Positions 1-6,515 are shown, counted from the stretch's first letter. The stretch is 19,114 nucleotides of DNA from JAYPEY01 sp047618185 (GCA_047618185.1 JBLHKZ010000092.1:1-19114); one strand, 5' to 3'. The notes: generated by a model from the letters alone, not told the origin. Program-made: numbers and translations.

Positions 1-22
1 CCATTTCGCGCGAGGCCGCGAC

Positions 23-955
23 TCATTTATCGATCGCGCTAAACTCGGCGACGATGGGCCGGTGATCCGAACCGACGCCCCAATTGGGAAGGGTGAGCGC
101 ATAGGTTCCCTCCGGATTCCACTCTTTCGCCATGCCGCCGCTGAGGAGGATGTAGTCGATTCGCTGGTAGGAGTCTTCCCTGCCGAAGTGATATGTCCAG
201 GTAACGTTGCGCGGGGCATAGCGCGGATTGGCGTTGGGCTCGGTGTCGCCGTTGCGCTCCGCCGGGCGCGTGTCCACCAGTTTCTTTCTTCCCTGGCCAA
301 TCAGGGCGCGCACGGGTTTGGAGCTTTTCGTGTCGTTCAAATCGCCAACCACGACGATGTTCGCCGAGGGATCGCTTTCCAGCCGGGCGTCGACAATGCG
401 CCGCAAGATGCGCGACTCCTCCAAACGCATATCCGCCTGGTCGGCAACCGAGATCGGACGCTTGGATTTCAGGTGGGCGTTCAGAAGCGTGAACGAATAA
501 TGATCGTTCACCCGGATCTCAACCTCGGCGAATCCGCGGCTCACATTCAGCGCCTTGCCAAACAGGACATATCGCTCCTCCGTGTGAGGCTGGCGTCGAA
601 TGATCGGAAACCGGCTGAGCACGGCCACGTGAATATTGGTGTCCCAGCCGGATACGTGCTCTAGGTGCGGCAGGTTCAGTCCGTCGGCCTTCAAGGAGGC
701 CTGAAACTCCAACAAAGCGGTGCGCGCTCCCATTTCCTGAAGCGCGATCACGTCCGGCTTCACCGCAAGAATGCACTCGCGCAGTTTTGCTCGAGCCTTT
801 TCGGGCTTCACTTTGCGGTTTCCCGCCGGACGATCGAGATAGTTCTCCACATTATAGGTGGCAACGGTGAAAGCTGTCGCTCCAGGCAGCCCCGCAGGCA
901 GGGAAAGCAACAGAGCAAAAGCCCAAATGAGAAACGACGCGTATTTTTTCAGCAT
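23..955 (-). CDS. Secreted endonuclease/exonuclease/phosphatase family protein
   Basis: A 310-residue protein of the EEP superfamily (DNase I / exonuclease III / phosphodiesterase fold), metal-dependent phosphoesterases. Visible in order: a signal peptide (Lys-Lys then a hydrophobic stretch, about residues 1-28), YNVEN at 34-38, the metal-binding Glu in ALQEMG (E74), NAHLKSK at 159-165, GDLND at 204-208, RIDYIL at 265-270 and the catalytic SDHRP at 296-300. All core catalytic motifs are present, so it is probably active outside the cytoplasm. The substrate cannot be told: nuclease, phospholipase-like and phosphatase roles all occur in this superfamily. It is divergent from folE2, with a 178-bp gap, and nothing ties it to the zinc genes. 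The ATG at 955 is chosen because it directly precedes the signal peptide; no clear ribosome binding site is seen. Confidence 0.85.
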   Translation of the reverse strand: MLKKYASFLIWAFALLLSLPAGLPGATAFTVATYNVENYLDRPAGNRKVKPEKARAKLRECILAVKPDVIALQEMGARTALLEFQASLKADGLNLPHLEHVSGWDTNIHVAVLSRFPIIRRQPHTEERYVLFGKALNVSRGFAEVEIRVNDHYSFTLLNAHLKSKRPISVADQADMRLEESRILRRIVDARLESDPSANIVVVGDLNDTKSSKPVRALIGQGRKKLVDTRPAERNGDTEPNANPRYAPRNVTWTYHFGREDSYQRIDYILLSGGMAKEWNPEGTYALTLPNWGVGSDHRPIVAEFSAIDK

Positions 956-1098
956 GATCGACTGGAAGTCGGACCGGCCCTTCCCTGGCCCCGGATTCCG
1001 CCGAGAACCTACTCATGCGGCAGGCCCAGGACGACAGGAATCGCACGCCGCCCAAGGAAGCAAACGAAGAGTTCACCGCTCGCGCGATAAAACTTTTT

Positions 1099-1107
1099 TT
1101 TGCAAAT
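1099..1107. promoter_or_regulatory. Possible Zur half-site before folE2
   Basis: TTTGCAAAT, identical to one arm of the perfect 19-bp inverted repeat found upstream of znuA, lies 26 bp before the folE2 start. The second arm is missing (about 2 of 9 positions match), so this may be chance in an AT-rich leader. It is reported because the same 9-mer recurs next to another gene that is typically Zur-controlled. Confidence 0.25.
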
Positions 1108-1133
1108 TGGATAACCATTGATACTTTCCGCGA

Positions 1134-1931
1134 ATGGCAGACAGATCCAAACCGGCTGACGCGCTTCACGACACTCAAAGCTCGCCCGACTATCGCAATA
1201 TTCGCATCGATAAAGTCGGTGTGCGCGGTGTGCGGCATCCGATCAAATTTAAAGACGCAAACGGCGTCACACAAGACACCGTGGCTATTGTCGGCATGGC
1301 GGTGGATCTCCCAAAGGAGGTTAAGGGCACTCACATGAGCCGCTTTATCGAAGCCTTGCACGCGCGCAACGGCCGGATTGAATTGGGCTCCATCAGCGAA
1401 TTGCTTGCCGATCTTCGAAAACGCCTGCACAGCGAAACCGCCCACCTGGAAATGGAGTTCCCCTATTTCCGCGTGAAGGCCGCGCCAGTCACCGGGATCG
1501 AAAGCGCCATGGATTACCAGATCCGCATCGAAGCGAACGCCATTCGCGACGAAGTCGACATTGTGCTTTCGGTCGCAACCAGCGTCACCACCCTCTGTCC
1601 CTGCTCCAAGGCCATCAGCAAGTATGGAGCCCATAACCAACGGGGCACGGTCACCGTGCAGACCCGCGCTCGCCAACCTGTCTCGATCGAGGAAATCATC
1701 GAAATCGCGGAAAGCTCCGCCAGCAGCGAACTCTATGCCCTGCTCAAACGGGAGGACGAGAAAGCCGTCACCGAACGGGCCTACGAAAACCCCGTGTTCG
1801 TCGAGGACCTGATTCGCAACGTCGCCGTGAAGCTGAACGCTCACCCCCTGATCGCCTGGTACAAGATCGAGGCAGAGAATTTCGAGAGCATTCACAACCA
1901 TAATGCCTACGCCTGCATCGAGATGGGATAA
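1134..1931 (+). CDS. folE2: GTP cyclohydrolase IB (FolE2)
   Basis: A 265-residue enzyme converting GTP to 7,8-dihydroneopterin triphosphate, the first step of folate (and queuosine-type) pterin synthesis, in the cytoplasm. Family signatures are clear: KGTHMSRF at 64-71, the active-site cysteine motif LCPCSK at 154-159, AHNQRG at 166-171 and ESIHNHNA at 251-258 near the C-terminus. The length is normal for the family. FolE2 (type IB) is the variant that does not strictly need zinc, and in many bacteria it is induced by Zur under zinc limitation (established for the family). Here it lies upstream of a zinc importer, a Zur-like regulator and zinc-ligand-less DksA/L33/S18, which fits. A single TTTGCAAAT half-site at 1099-1107 matches the strong operator before znuA. 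Whether it is the only GTP cyclohydrolase of the genome is unknown. Confidence 0.95.
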   Translation: MADRSKPADALHDTQSSPDYRNIRIDKVGVRGVRHPIKFKDANGVTQDTVAIVGMAVDLPKEVKGTHMSRFIEALHARNGRIELGSISELLADLRKRLHSETAHLEMEFPYFRVKAAPVTGIESAMDYQIRIEANAIRDEVDIVLSVATSVTTLCPCSKAISKYGAHNQRGTVTVQTRARQPVSIEEIIEIAESSASSELYALLKREDEKAVTERAYENPVFVEDLIRNVAVKLNAHPLIAWYKIEAENFESIHNHNAYACIEMG

Positions 1932-1964
1932 GCTCCTGAATATTAAGCATTCGCGCGCGATCGC

Positions 1965-1990
1965 CCTGTCCCAAGGCTGACTGGGGCAGC
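1965..1990 (+). terminator. Weak hairpin downstream of folE2
   Basis: CTGTCCC and GGGGCAG can pair as a 7-bp stem with one G-U pair, starting roughly 35 bp after the folE2 stop. No T-tract follows, so intrinsic termination is doubtful. Confidence 0.2.
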
Positions 1991-2038
1991 GTCCATAAAC
2001 ACTCCCGTTTTATCGCCAAAATCGGCTCCGAATTAATG

Positions 2039-2067
2039 TTGAAATTTTTATGGCGGTTTTTTATTCG
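2039..2067 (+). promoter_or_regulatory. Weak sigma70-like promoter candidate before dksA
   Basis: TTGAAA at 2039-2044 and TATTCG at 2062-2067, separated by 17 bp, sit in the AT-rich part of the folE2-dksA gap. The -35 is good, the -10 matches only 3 of 6 positions. An alternative extended -10 (TGaTATGGT, 2070-2078) lies close by but without a good -35. Confidence 0.2.
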
Positions 2068-2091
2068 TTTGATATGGTCTCGCTCCTTCGT

Positions 2092-2113
2092 CCCGTCAGC
2101 CTAGGCTGACGGG
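2092..2113. repeat. Perfect 22-bp palindrome in the dksA leader
   Basis: The arm CCCGTCAGCCT is followed directly by its exact reverse complement, giving an 11+11 palindrome centred on CTAG, about 50 bp before the dksA start. As RNA it would form a 9-bp GC-rich hairpin with a CUAG loop. No T-tract follows, so it is not an obvious terminator. It could be a protein-binding site or a leader hairpin acting on dksA-rpmG-rpsR. Confidence 0.7.
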
Positions 2114-2162
2114 TGTGAAAATCGCGGTTTTGCCGCACTTGGGAACGTGAAAATTTAGCGTT

Positions 2163-2957
2163 GTGACCGCAAAGAAGAAACCAGCCAAAAAGGCAGCCCC
2201 GAAAAAGGCAGCCCCGAAAAAGGCCGCACCGAAGAAGGCCGCGCCGAAGAAGGCCGCGCCGAAGAAAGCCGCCGTGAAGGCCAAGGCTACGGCGAAAAAG
2301 AAAGCTCCGGCCAAAAAGGCAGCAGCACAGACGCCCACGGCGGCGCCAGCGGCAAAAAAAACCAAGGGTTCCTCCCGTAAAGGAAAGGCCGTTAGTTCCG
2401 CGACGGCGGCGTCCATTCTTGGGTTCAACCTCGGAGAAGCAAAAGGCAAGTCCAAGAGTAAGAACAATTCCTCCAAAAGCGTCGTTAAGCGACCGAAGAT
2501 CAAGGTCGAGTGGGAGAAATACTATCAGCGCCTAGTCGACCTTCGCGGACGCCTCTCCCAACAAATGAGCGGCCTGGCAAAAGAATCCGCCGAGCAAATG
2601 GCCGGTTACAGCCTGCACATGGCCGATTCCGGAACGGACAACTACGACCGGGACTTCGCGCTCGGCATGTTGTCTTCCGATCAGGATTCAATCCATGAAA
2701 TCGACGAAGCGCTGAAGCGCCTCGAGATGGACACTTACGGCATTTGCGAATGGACCCAAAAACCCATTCCCAAAGCCCGCCTAAACGCGATCCCCTGGAC
2801 GCGATTCACAGTCGAAGCGCAAGCCCATCTGGAGCGCGACGGCATGTCGCGCAACAAGCGGCTTGGAAATCTCGGCTCCGTCGGGAGCAGCGGGATTTCT
2901 GAGGTCGAAGACGATTCCGGCGACAACGACGAGAAATCCGCCAAAGATAAAAGTTAG
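2163..2957 (+). CDS. DksA/TraR-family protein with histone H1-like tail and degenerate zinc finger
   Basis: A 264-residue protein. Residues 1-110 are a Lys/Ala/Pro-rich basic tail including five KKAAP pentads plus KKAAV (9-38), like eukaryotic H1 or AlgP-type tails. Residues about 114-230 are a DksA/TraR domain: coiled-coil helices, an acidic tip region around DNYDRD (159-164) and the IPKARLNAIPWTRF finger region. In canonical DksA the finger is C-x2-C-x17-C-x2-C; here the four positions are C195, T198, T216 and A219, so spacing is kept but three ligands are lost and zinc should not bind. By family it would bind RNA polymerase in the secondary channel and adjust transcription with ppGpp; the basic tail may bind DNA or RNA (inference). 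The start is GTG at 2163, without a clear ribosome binding site. It probably shares an operon with rpmG, 3 bp downstream. It resembles zinc-independent DksA2-type paralogues. Confidence 0.9.
   Translation: MTAKKKPAKKAAPKKAAPKKAAPKKAAPKKAAPKKAAVKAKATAKKKAPAKKAAAQTPTAAPAAKKTKGSSRKGKAVSSATAASILGFNLGEAKGKSKSKNNSSKSVVKRPKIKVEWEKYYQRLVDLRGRLSQQMSGLAKESAEQMAGYSLHMADSGTDNYDRDFALGMLSSDQDSIHEIDEALKRLEMDTYGICEWTQKPIPKARLNAIPWTRFTVEAQAHLERDGMSRNKRLGNLGSVGSSGISEVEDDSGDNDEKSAKDKS
2187..2276 (+). repeat. 15-bp tandem repeat coding KKAAP
   Basis: Six tandem 15-bp units (consensus near AAGAAGGCCGCGCCG) encode KKAAP five times and then KKAAV in the basic tail of the DksA-like protein. Synonymous drift (gca/gcc/gcg, aaa/aag) separates the units, so the array is not a very recent expansion, although units 3-5 are nearly identical. 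Confidence 0.85.
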
Positions 2958-2960
2958 AAT

Positions 2961-3128
2961 ATGGCCAGAGAAACAATCATTTTGGAATGCACCGAGGCGC
3001 GTAAGGAAGGCAAGCCGCCATCCCGCTATCTCGGGTCTCGCAACAAGAAACTGAAAACCGAACGCGTGGAGCTGAAGAAGTACAATCGCTTCCTTCGCCG
3101 TCACACCGTTCACCGCGAAATCAAGTAA
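2961..3128 (+). CDS. rpmG: 50S ribosomal protein L33 (bL33), zinc-ligand-less form
   Basis: A 55-residue protein of the large ribosomal subunit, recognised by its C-terminal ELKKYNRFLRRHTVHRE, the L33 signature. Zinc-binding (C+) L33 has two CxxC pairs. Here the first pair is C10/A13 and the second is N42/L45, so this is a C-minus form that does not bind zinc. C-minus ribosomal paralogues are classic Zur-regulon members in other bacteria, though C-minus L33 is also the only copy in some species such as E. coli. It sits 3 bp after dksA and 5 bp before rpsR, clearly one transcription unit. Confidence 0.92.
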   Translation: MARETIILECTEARKEGKPPSRYLGSRNKKLKTERVELKKYNRFLRRHTVHREIK

Positions 3129-3133
3129 TCGTC

Positions 3134-3400
3134 ATGCCACGCAAAAACACGGACAGCAAGGGTAAGGGCAGCCGCGGCCGCAGCAGCAGCAGCAGCAGCG
3201 AATACCGCACGCCGCGCCCGAAACCGAAGATCGACTTCACCATCGACGCGCTGGACTACCGGAACACCAACCTGCTCCAACAGTTCACCACGGACGAAGG
3301 CCGCATCCTTCCGCGCAAATGGACCGGCCTCCCGGCGCACTACCAGCGCCGCTTGAGCAAGTCCATCAAACGCGCACGCCATGCGCTTTTGATGAAGTAA
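3134..3400 (+). CDS. rpsR: 30S ribosomal protein S18 (bS18), cysteine-free form
   Basis: An 88-residue small-subunit protein. The conserved S18 core is clear: LDYRNTNLLQQFTTDEGRILPRKWTGLPAHYQRRLSKSIKRARHALLM resembles the family's IDYKD / GKI.P.R.TG....QR.L..AIKRAR pattern (only its key words are cited here). The N-terminus is extended and basic, with six consecutive serines (residues 17-22, encoded by AGC repeats). The usual KxCxFC motif is replaced by KIDFT, so there are no cysteines and no zinc site. In many genomes rpsR lies with rpsF, ssb and rplI; here it is paired with rpmG and a degenerate-finger dksA, the layout typical of zinc-independent ribosomal paralogue operons. A strong terminator follows 6 bp after the stop. 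Confidence 0.92.
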   Translation: MPRKNTDSKGKGSRGRSSSSSSEYRTPRPKPKIDFTIDALDYRNTNLLQQFTTDEGRILPRKWTGLPAHYQRRLSKSIKRARHALLMK

Positions 3401-3406
3401 TTCTCC

Positions 3407-3456
3407 CGCCCTTCCGCGACTTACGGCCTCGCCGACCGCGGAAGGGCGTTTCTTTT
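3407..3456 (+). terminator. Intrinsic terminator after rpsR
   Basis: A perfect 12-bp stem, CGCCCTTCCGCG (3407-3418) with CGCGGAAGGGCG (3437-3448), an 18-nt loop, and then TTTCTTTT (3449-3456). It ends the dksA-rpmG-rpsR unit and makes the znuA operon separately transcribed. Confidence 0.9.
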
Positions 3457-3483
3457 GCAATGTATTTGCAAATCATTTGCAAA
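3454..3483. promoter_or_regulatory. Zur/Fur-type operator upstream of znuA
   Basis: TTTGCAAATCATTTGCAAA at 3465-3483 is a perfect 9-1-9 inverted repeat. A further TTTGCAA at 3454-3460 gives three copies of that motif with an exact 11-bp period (3454, 3465, 3476), so a second overlapping imperfect repeat is present. The inner 7-1-7 core TGCAAAT-c-ATTTGCA with AATnATT at the centre is the format of known Fur-family Zur boxes. Its position, just after the upstream terminator and 29 bp before the znuA ATG, and the Zur-like gene at the end of the same operon, make it the likely autoregulated Zur operator. Binding is inferred, not shown. Confidence 0.8.
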
Positions 3484-3512
3484 ACGAAACAACCTCACCT
3501 ACTTTCACCACG

Positions 3513-4460
3513 ATGAAACGCAACGTATCCATGACCTTGGCTGGGTTGGTCATCGCCGCCCTCGTCTTTCTTTGCGGATGTAGGCCACCGGCGGCAGAGC
3601 CCGCGCCAAGGCAGGGCAAACTCAAGGTGGTCACCACATTCTTCCCGGTCTATTGCTTCACCGCCAATGTCGCGGGCGATTTGGCTGATGTGGAGAATTT
3701 GCTGCCGCCCGGCCAGGGACCGCACGGATACACGTTTGTCCCCAGCAACGCTCGAACCGTTAGCTCCGCACAATTGATTGTCATGAATGGCGCGGGCCTC
3801 GACGACTGGCTCAAGACCTCGCTGCGAAACCTGGCATCGAAACACAAACCCAATATTCTGGAAATGACTGCGGATATGGCCGACCGCATGATCGAGATCG
3901 TTCATGACGATCACGGTCACGGTCACGACCATGGCCATCATCATCACGGCGCCCATGACCCTCACGTCTGGCTCGACCCACAGATGGCAACGATTGCCGT
4001 TGATTCGATCTGCACAGCCCTTCAGAAGGCCGATCCGAAAAACGCCGAAGGCTACAAGCGAAATGCCGAAGCCTATAAGGAGCGATTGAAGACGCTCGAC
4101 GCCGAAATCGCCAAAAATCTTGAAAACATCAAGAAAGCCCGTTTCGTCACCTTTCACAACGCATTCCCGTATTTCATTCGGCGTTACGGCCTCACTCAGC
4201 CGCTCGTCGTCGAGGACACTCCCGATGTCAGCCCCTCCCCCAAACAACAGCAGAAACTTTACGAATCAATTCGCGAATCGAAGGCCCGCGTTCTATTCAC
4301 CGAGCCTCAGTTTGTGGCCAAACTGGCTGATCGCATTTCCAAGGATCTGAACATCCCCCTGGCTGAGCTTGATCCGCTGGAGACGGGCATCCTGGAACCC
4401 AACGCCTACGAGGAAGCCATGCGCAAGAATGTAAGAACGCTGCAGAAACACCTTAAATAG
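3513..4460 (+). CDS. znuA: Zinc ABC transporter substrate-binding lipoprotein (ZnuA)
   Basis: A 315-residue periplasmic metal-binding protein of cluster A-I (ZnuA/TroA). The N-terminus has a signal peptide with a lipobox ending LCGC, so C23 is the likely lipidated residue. Expected metal ligands are visible: H71 in GPHGYTF, H151 in HDPHVWLDP, H215 in TFHNAF and D287 in ELDPLETG. A His/Asp/Gly-rich loop at 131-148 is typical of ZnuA and separates it from manganese-binding relatives. It captures zinc and delivers it to ZnuB. The ATG at 3513 is preferred because it starts right before the basic n-region; an in-frame TTG at 3477 would lie inside the operator. It is followed by znuC with no gap. 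Confidence 0.95.
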   Translation: MKRNVSMTLAGLVIAALVFLCGCRPPAAEPAPRQGKLKVVTTFFPVYCFTANVAGDLADVENLLPPGQGPHGYTFVPSNARTVSSAQLIVMNGAGLDDWLKTSLRNLASKHKPNILEMTADMADRMIEIVHDDHGHGHDHGHHHHGAHDPHVWLDPQMATIAVDSICTALQKADPKNAEGYKRNAEAYKERLKTLDAEIAKNLENIKKARFVTFHNAFPYFIRRYGLTQPLVVEDTPDVSPSPKQQQKLYESIRESKARVLFTEPQFVAKLADRISKDLNIPLAELDPLETGILEPNAYEEAMRKNVRTLQKHLK

Positions 4461-5234
4461 ATGAACCAACCCGATGCGCCAGCCGATGTGGAAAACGTCG
4501 CCGAAGTTCACGGCGTAAACCTCGCATTCGGGGGGCGCCCCGTCCTTCGCAATGTCACCATGGGTCTACCGGCGGGCAAAGTCGTTGCGTTGATCGGCCC
4601 CAACGGCTCCGGCAAAACCACGCTCCTGCGCTGTCTGCTCGGCCTCCAGAAAATCGACTCCGGCAAGATCAGCCTGTTCGGCGGAATCAGCCTTTCCAAA
4701 GCATTGCCGCGAATCGGATACGTCCCGCAAAAATTGCAACTGGACCGGGACTTCATTCTCAGTGTTCGGGAGTTCCTCGCGCTGCGTCTCAAATCCACCC
4801 GCCATTGGTTCTGGATGGGAAAGCGCAAGCTGGACGACATGCTGATGAACGCGATGAACGAGATCGGTGATGTATCCTTGTTGGATCGGCCGGTCGCAAA
4901 ATTATCCGGCGGTCAGCTGCAGCGGGTCCTGATTGCCTTCAGTCTCCTGCAAAAACCGGACCTGCTCCTGCTCGATGAGCCCACCGCCGGCGTCGACTCT
5001 CCGGGAGAGACAACATTTTACGAACTCATCACCGAGGTTCACAAACGCCACGGAATGAGCGTGGTGCTGGTGTCACACGATTTGTCGATGGTCTACAAGC
5101 ACGCGCACCGCGTCTACGCCCTGAATGGGAACATCTGTTGCGAAGGAACTCCGGAGGAAGTCATGAACGCGGAGTCACTGAAGGACGCCTACGGCATCAG
5201 CGTTTCGCCGTATCACCATCATCATGCTCACTGA
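4461..5234 (+). CDS. znuC: Zinc ABC transporter ATP-binding protein (ZnuC)
   Basis: A 257-residue ABC ATPase that powers zinc import through ZnuB. Motifs: Walker A GPNGSGKTT (46-54), Q-loop VPQ (88-90), signature LSGGQ (148-152), Walker B with D-loop LLLLDEPTAGVD (168-179) and the switch His in SHD (H206). Its assignment to zinc rather than another substrate rests on the neighbours. The C-terminus ends in PYHHHHAH, an unusual His tail that could bind zinc (inference). The start codon directly follows the znuA stop, and the 3' end overlaps znuB by 11 bp, indicating translational coupling. Confidence 0.95.
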   Translation: MNQPDAPADVENVAEVHGVNLAFGGRPVLRNVTMGLPAGKVVALIGPNGSGKTTLLRCLLGLQKIDSGKISLFGGISLSKALPRIGYVPQKLQLDRDFILSVREFLALRLKSTRHWFWMGKRKLDDMLMNAMNEIGDVSLLDRPVAKLSGGQLQRVLIAFSLLQKPDLLLLDEPTAGVDSPGETTFYELITEVHKRHGMSVVLVSHDLSMVYKHAHRVYALNGNICCEGTPEEVMNAESLKDAYGISVSPYHHHHAH

Positions 5235-6042
5235 GTCGTTCATGATCTGGGCATTTCTGGTCGCCCTTTTTCTTTGCCCGCTTTGCTCGCTGCTCGGCGT
5301 GTTCGTCACCTCCCGCCGGATGTCTTTCTTTGGGGAGACCATCGCTCATGGAGCCATCGGCGGCGTCGCGATCGGCATTTTTCTCGGCCTCGCCAATCCC
5401 ACTCCAGCCGTCGTGGGCTTCAGTTTCCTTATCGCCGCCGCCTTGCTTTGGTTGAAAGAGAATTCCGAATTAGCGACCGACACCATCATGGCCTTGCTGC
5501 TTTCTGGATCCATCTCCTTCGGCATGCTCCTGCTCAGCCTGATGAAAGGCAATTTTAGCGGCGACATTCATCGCATTCTCTTTGGCGACATTCTGGCAGT
5601 CGGACCGCAGGATGTGATCATCGCCGCCGCGCTCCTGGTCGTCATTTCAGTTCTCATTTTTACGCGCCTCAGTCAATTGACTCTCCTCAGCGCACAGGAG
5701 GAACTGGCGCATGTTTGCGGTGTCCGGGTGCGACGTCTCAATTATCTATTCGTCCTGGCCCTGACCCTGACCGTCGCCATCAGCGTGCGCCTGGTGGGCA
5801 TTCTTCTCGTGACCCCCATGCTGGTCATCCCGGCGGCCTCGGCCCGCAACATCAGCGTAAACCTCCGGCAACAGATCATTTTCAGCCTGGTCATTGGAAT
5901 TGTCGGAGGATTGGCCGGCGTGGCGGTGGCCTACCATCTCGACGCGCCTTGTGGCCCGGCCATTGTCATGACCTGCGTCGGAATTTTCATTATTACCCTG
6001 ATCGCCCGACCGCTGGCGCTCAACTCCAAGCCCGCGAAATAA
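5224..6042 (+). CDS. znuB: Zinc ABC transporter permease (ZnuB)
   Basis: A 272-residue inner-membrane permease of the ABC-3 family, with about seven to eight hydrophobic segments. Family features include GVFVTSRRMSFFGETIAHGAIGG-like sequence near residues 25-48 (conserved SFFG..IAHGAI) and the EELAHVCGVRVRRLNY coupling region in the middle, followed by VRLVGILLVTPMLVIPAA. It forms the channel for zinc released by ZnuA. The start overlaps the end of znuC; a second ATG at 5242 is possible because the segment before it (MLTESF) is shared with the ZnuC C-terminal codons. zur follows after 5 bp. Confidence 0.93.
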   Translation: MLTESFMIWAFLVALFLCPLCSLLGVFVTSRRMSFFGETIAHGAIGGVAIGIFLGLANPTPAVVGFSFLIAAALLWLKENSELATDTIMALLLSGSISFGMLLLSLMKGNFSGDIHRILFGDILAVGPQDVIIAAALLVVISVLIFTRLSQLTLLSAQEELAHVCGVRVRRLNYLFVLALTLTVAISVRLVGILLVTPMLVIPAASARNISVNLRQQIIFSLVIGIVGGLAGVAVAYHLDAPCGPAIVMTCVGIFIITLIARPLALNSKPAK

Positions 6043-6047
6043 TCGTC

Positions 6048-6515
6048 ATGAGCGGTCACACCCATTCACATCGACACGACCACGATCTGGAGGAATTGAC
6101 CAGGCGCCTTCGAAACAAGGCCCGCAAGATCACCGGACCGAGACAGGCGCTTCTCGATCTGCTCCGGCAAAACTCCCACCCGCTCACGAACAAAGAAGTC
6201 CATGCGGCATTGCCGGTTGGCATGTGCGATCTTGCCACAGTCTATCGATCGATGCACATGCTTGAAGAAATGGGGCTGGCCCGACGATTTGATTTCGGCG
6301 ATGGAGTCGCGCGATTCGAACTCGTTGGAGCCGAGGAGGACGCGCACCATCATCATCTGATCTGCACGAAATGCACGAGCGTCGTGGAGATTGACGAATG
6401 CTTTCAGGACGAACTCGAACGCTCCATCGCCAAACGGCACGGCTTCAAGGCAGTGACCCACAAACTCGAATTCTTCGGGATCTGCCCCGATTGCCAAACT
6501 GCCACCTCCGCCTAG
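6048..6515 (+). CDS. zur: Fur-family regulator, probably Zur
   Basis: A 155-residue Fur-family repressor. A winged-helix DNA-binding part is seen around LTNKEVHAAL....LATVYRSMHMLEEMGLARR (45-80), then HHHH at 100-103, and the structural zinc cysteines C106/C109 and C146/C149. Members of the family (Fur, Zur, Mur, Nur) are hard to separate by sequence; zinc sensing is inferred because it is the last gene of the znuACB operon and an operator of the right form precedes that operon. The N-terminus MSGHTHSHRHDHD is strongly His-rich, an unusual extension. The ATG at 6048 is chosen as the first ATG after the znuB stop and gives normal family length; longer upstream reading would run inside znuB. 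Confidence 0.9.
   Translation: MSGHTHSHRHDHDLEELTRRLRNKARKITGPRQALLDLLRQNSHPLTNKEVHAALPVGMCDLATVYRSMHMLEEMGLARRFDFGDGVARFELVGAEEDAHHHHLICTKCTSVVEIDECFQDELERSIAKRHGFKAVTHKLEFFGICPDCQTATSA

Noticed and set aside
852..1901. 349-residue minus-strand frame opposite folE2
   Set aside because: folE2 is unmistakable on the plus strand and the minus frame also crosses the divergent promoter region.
2144..2162. Imperfect 9-1-9 inverted repeat (AACGTGAAA-a-TTTAGCGTT) directly before the dksA start as a Zur site
   Set aside because: Only about 14 of 19 positions are symmetric and the arms do not resemble the znuA operator.
3477..3512. Upstream TTG start for znuA
   Set aside because: It lies inside the operator palindrome and would put 12 polar residues before the signal peptide.
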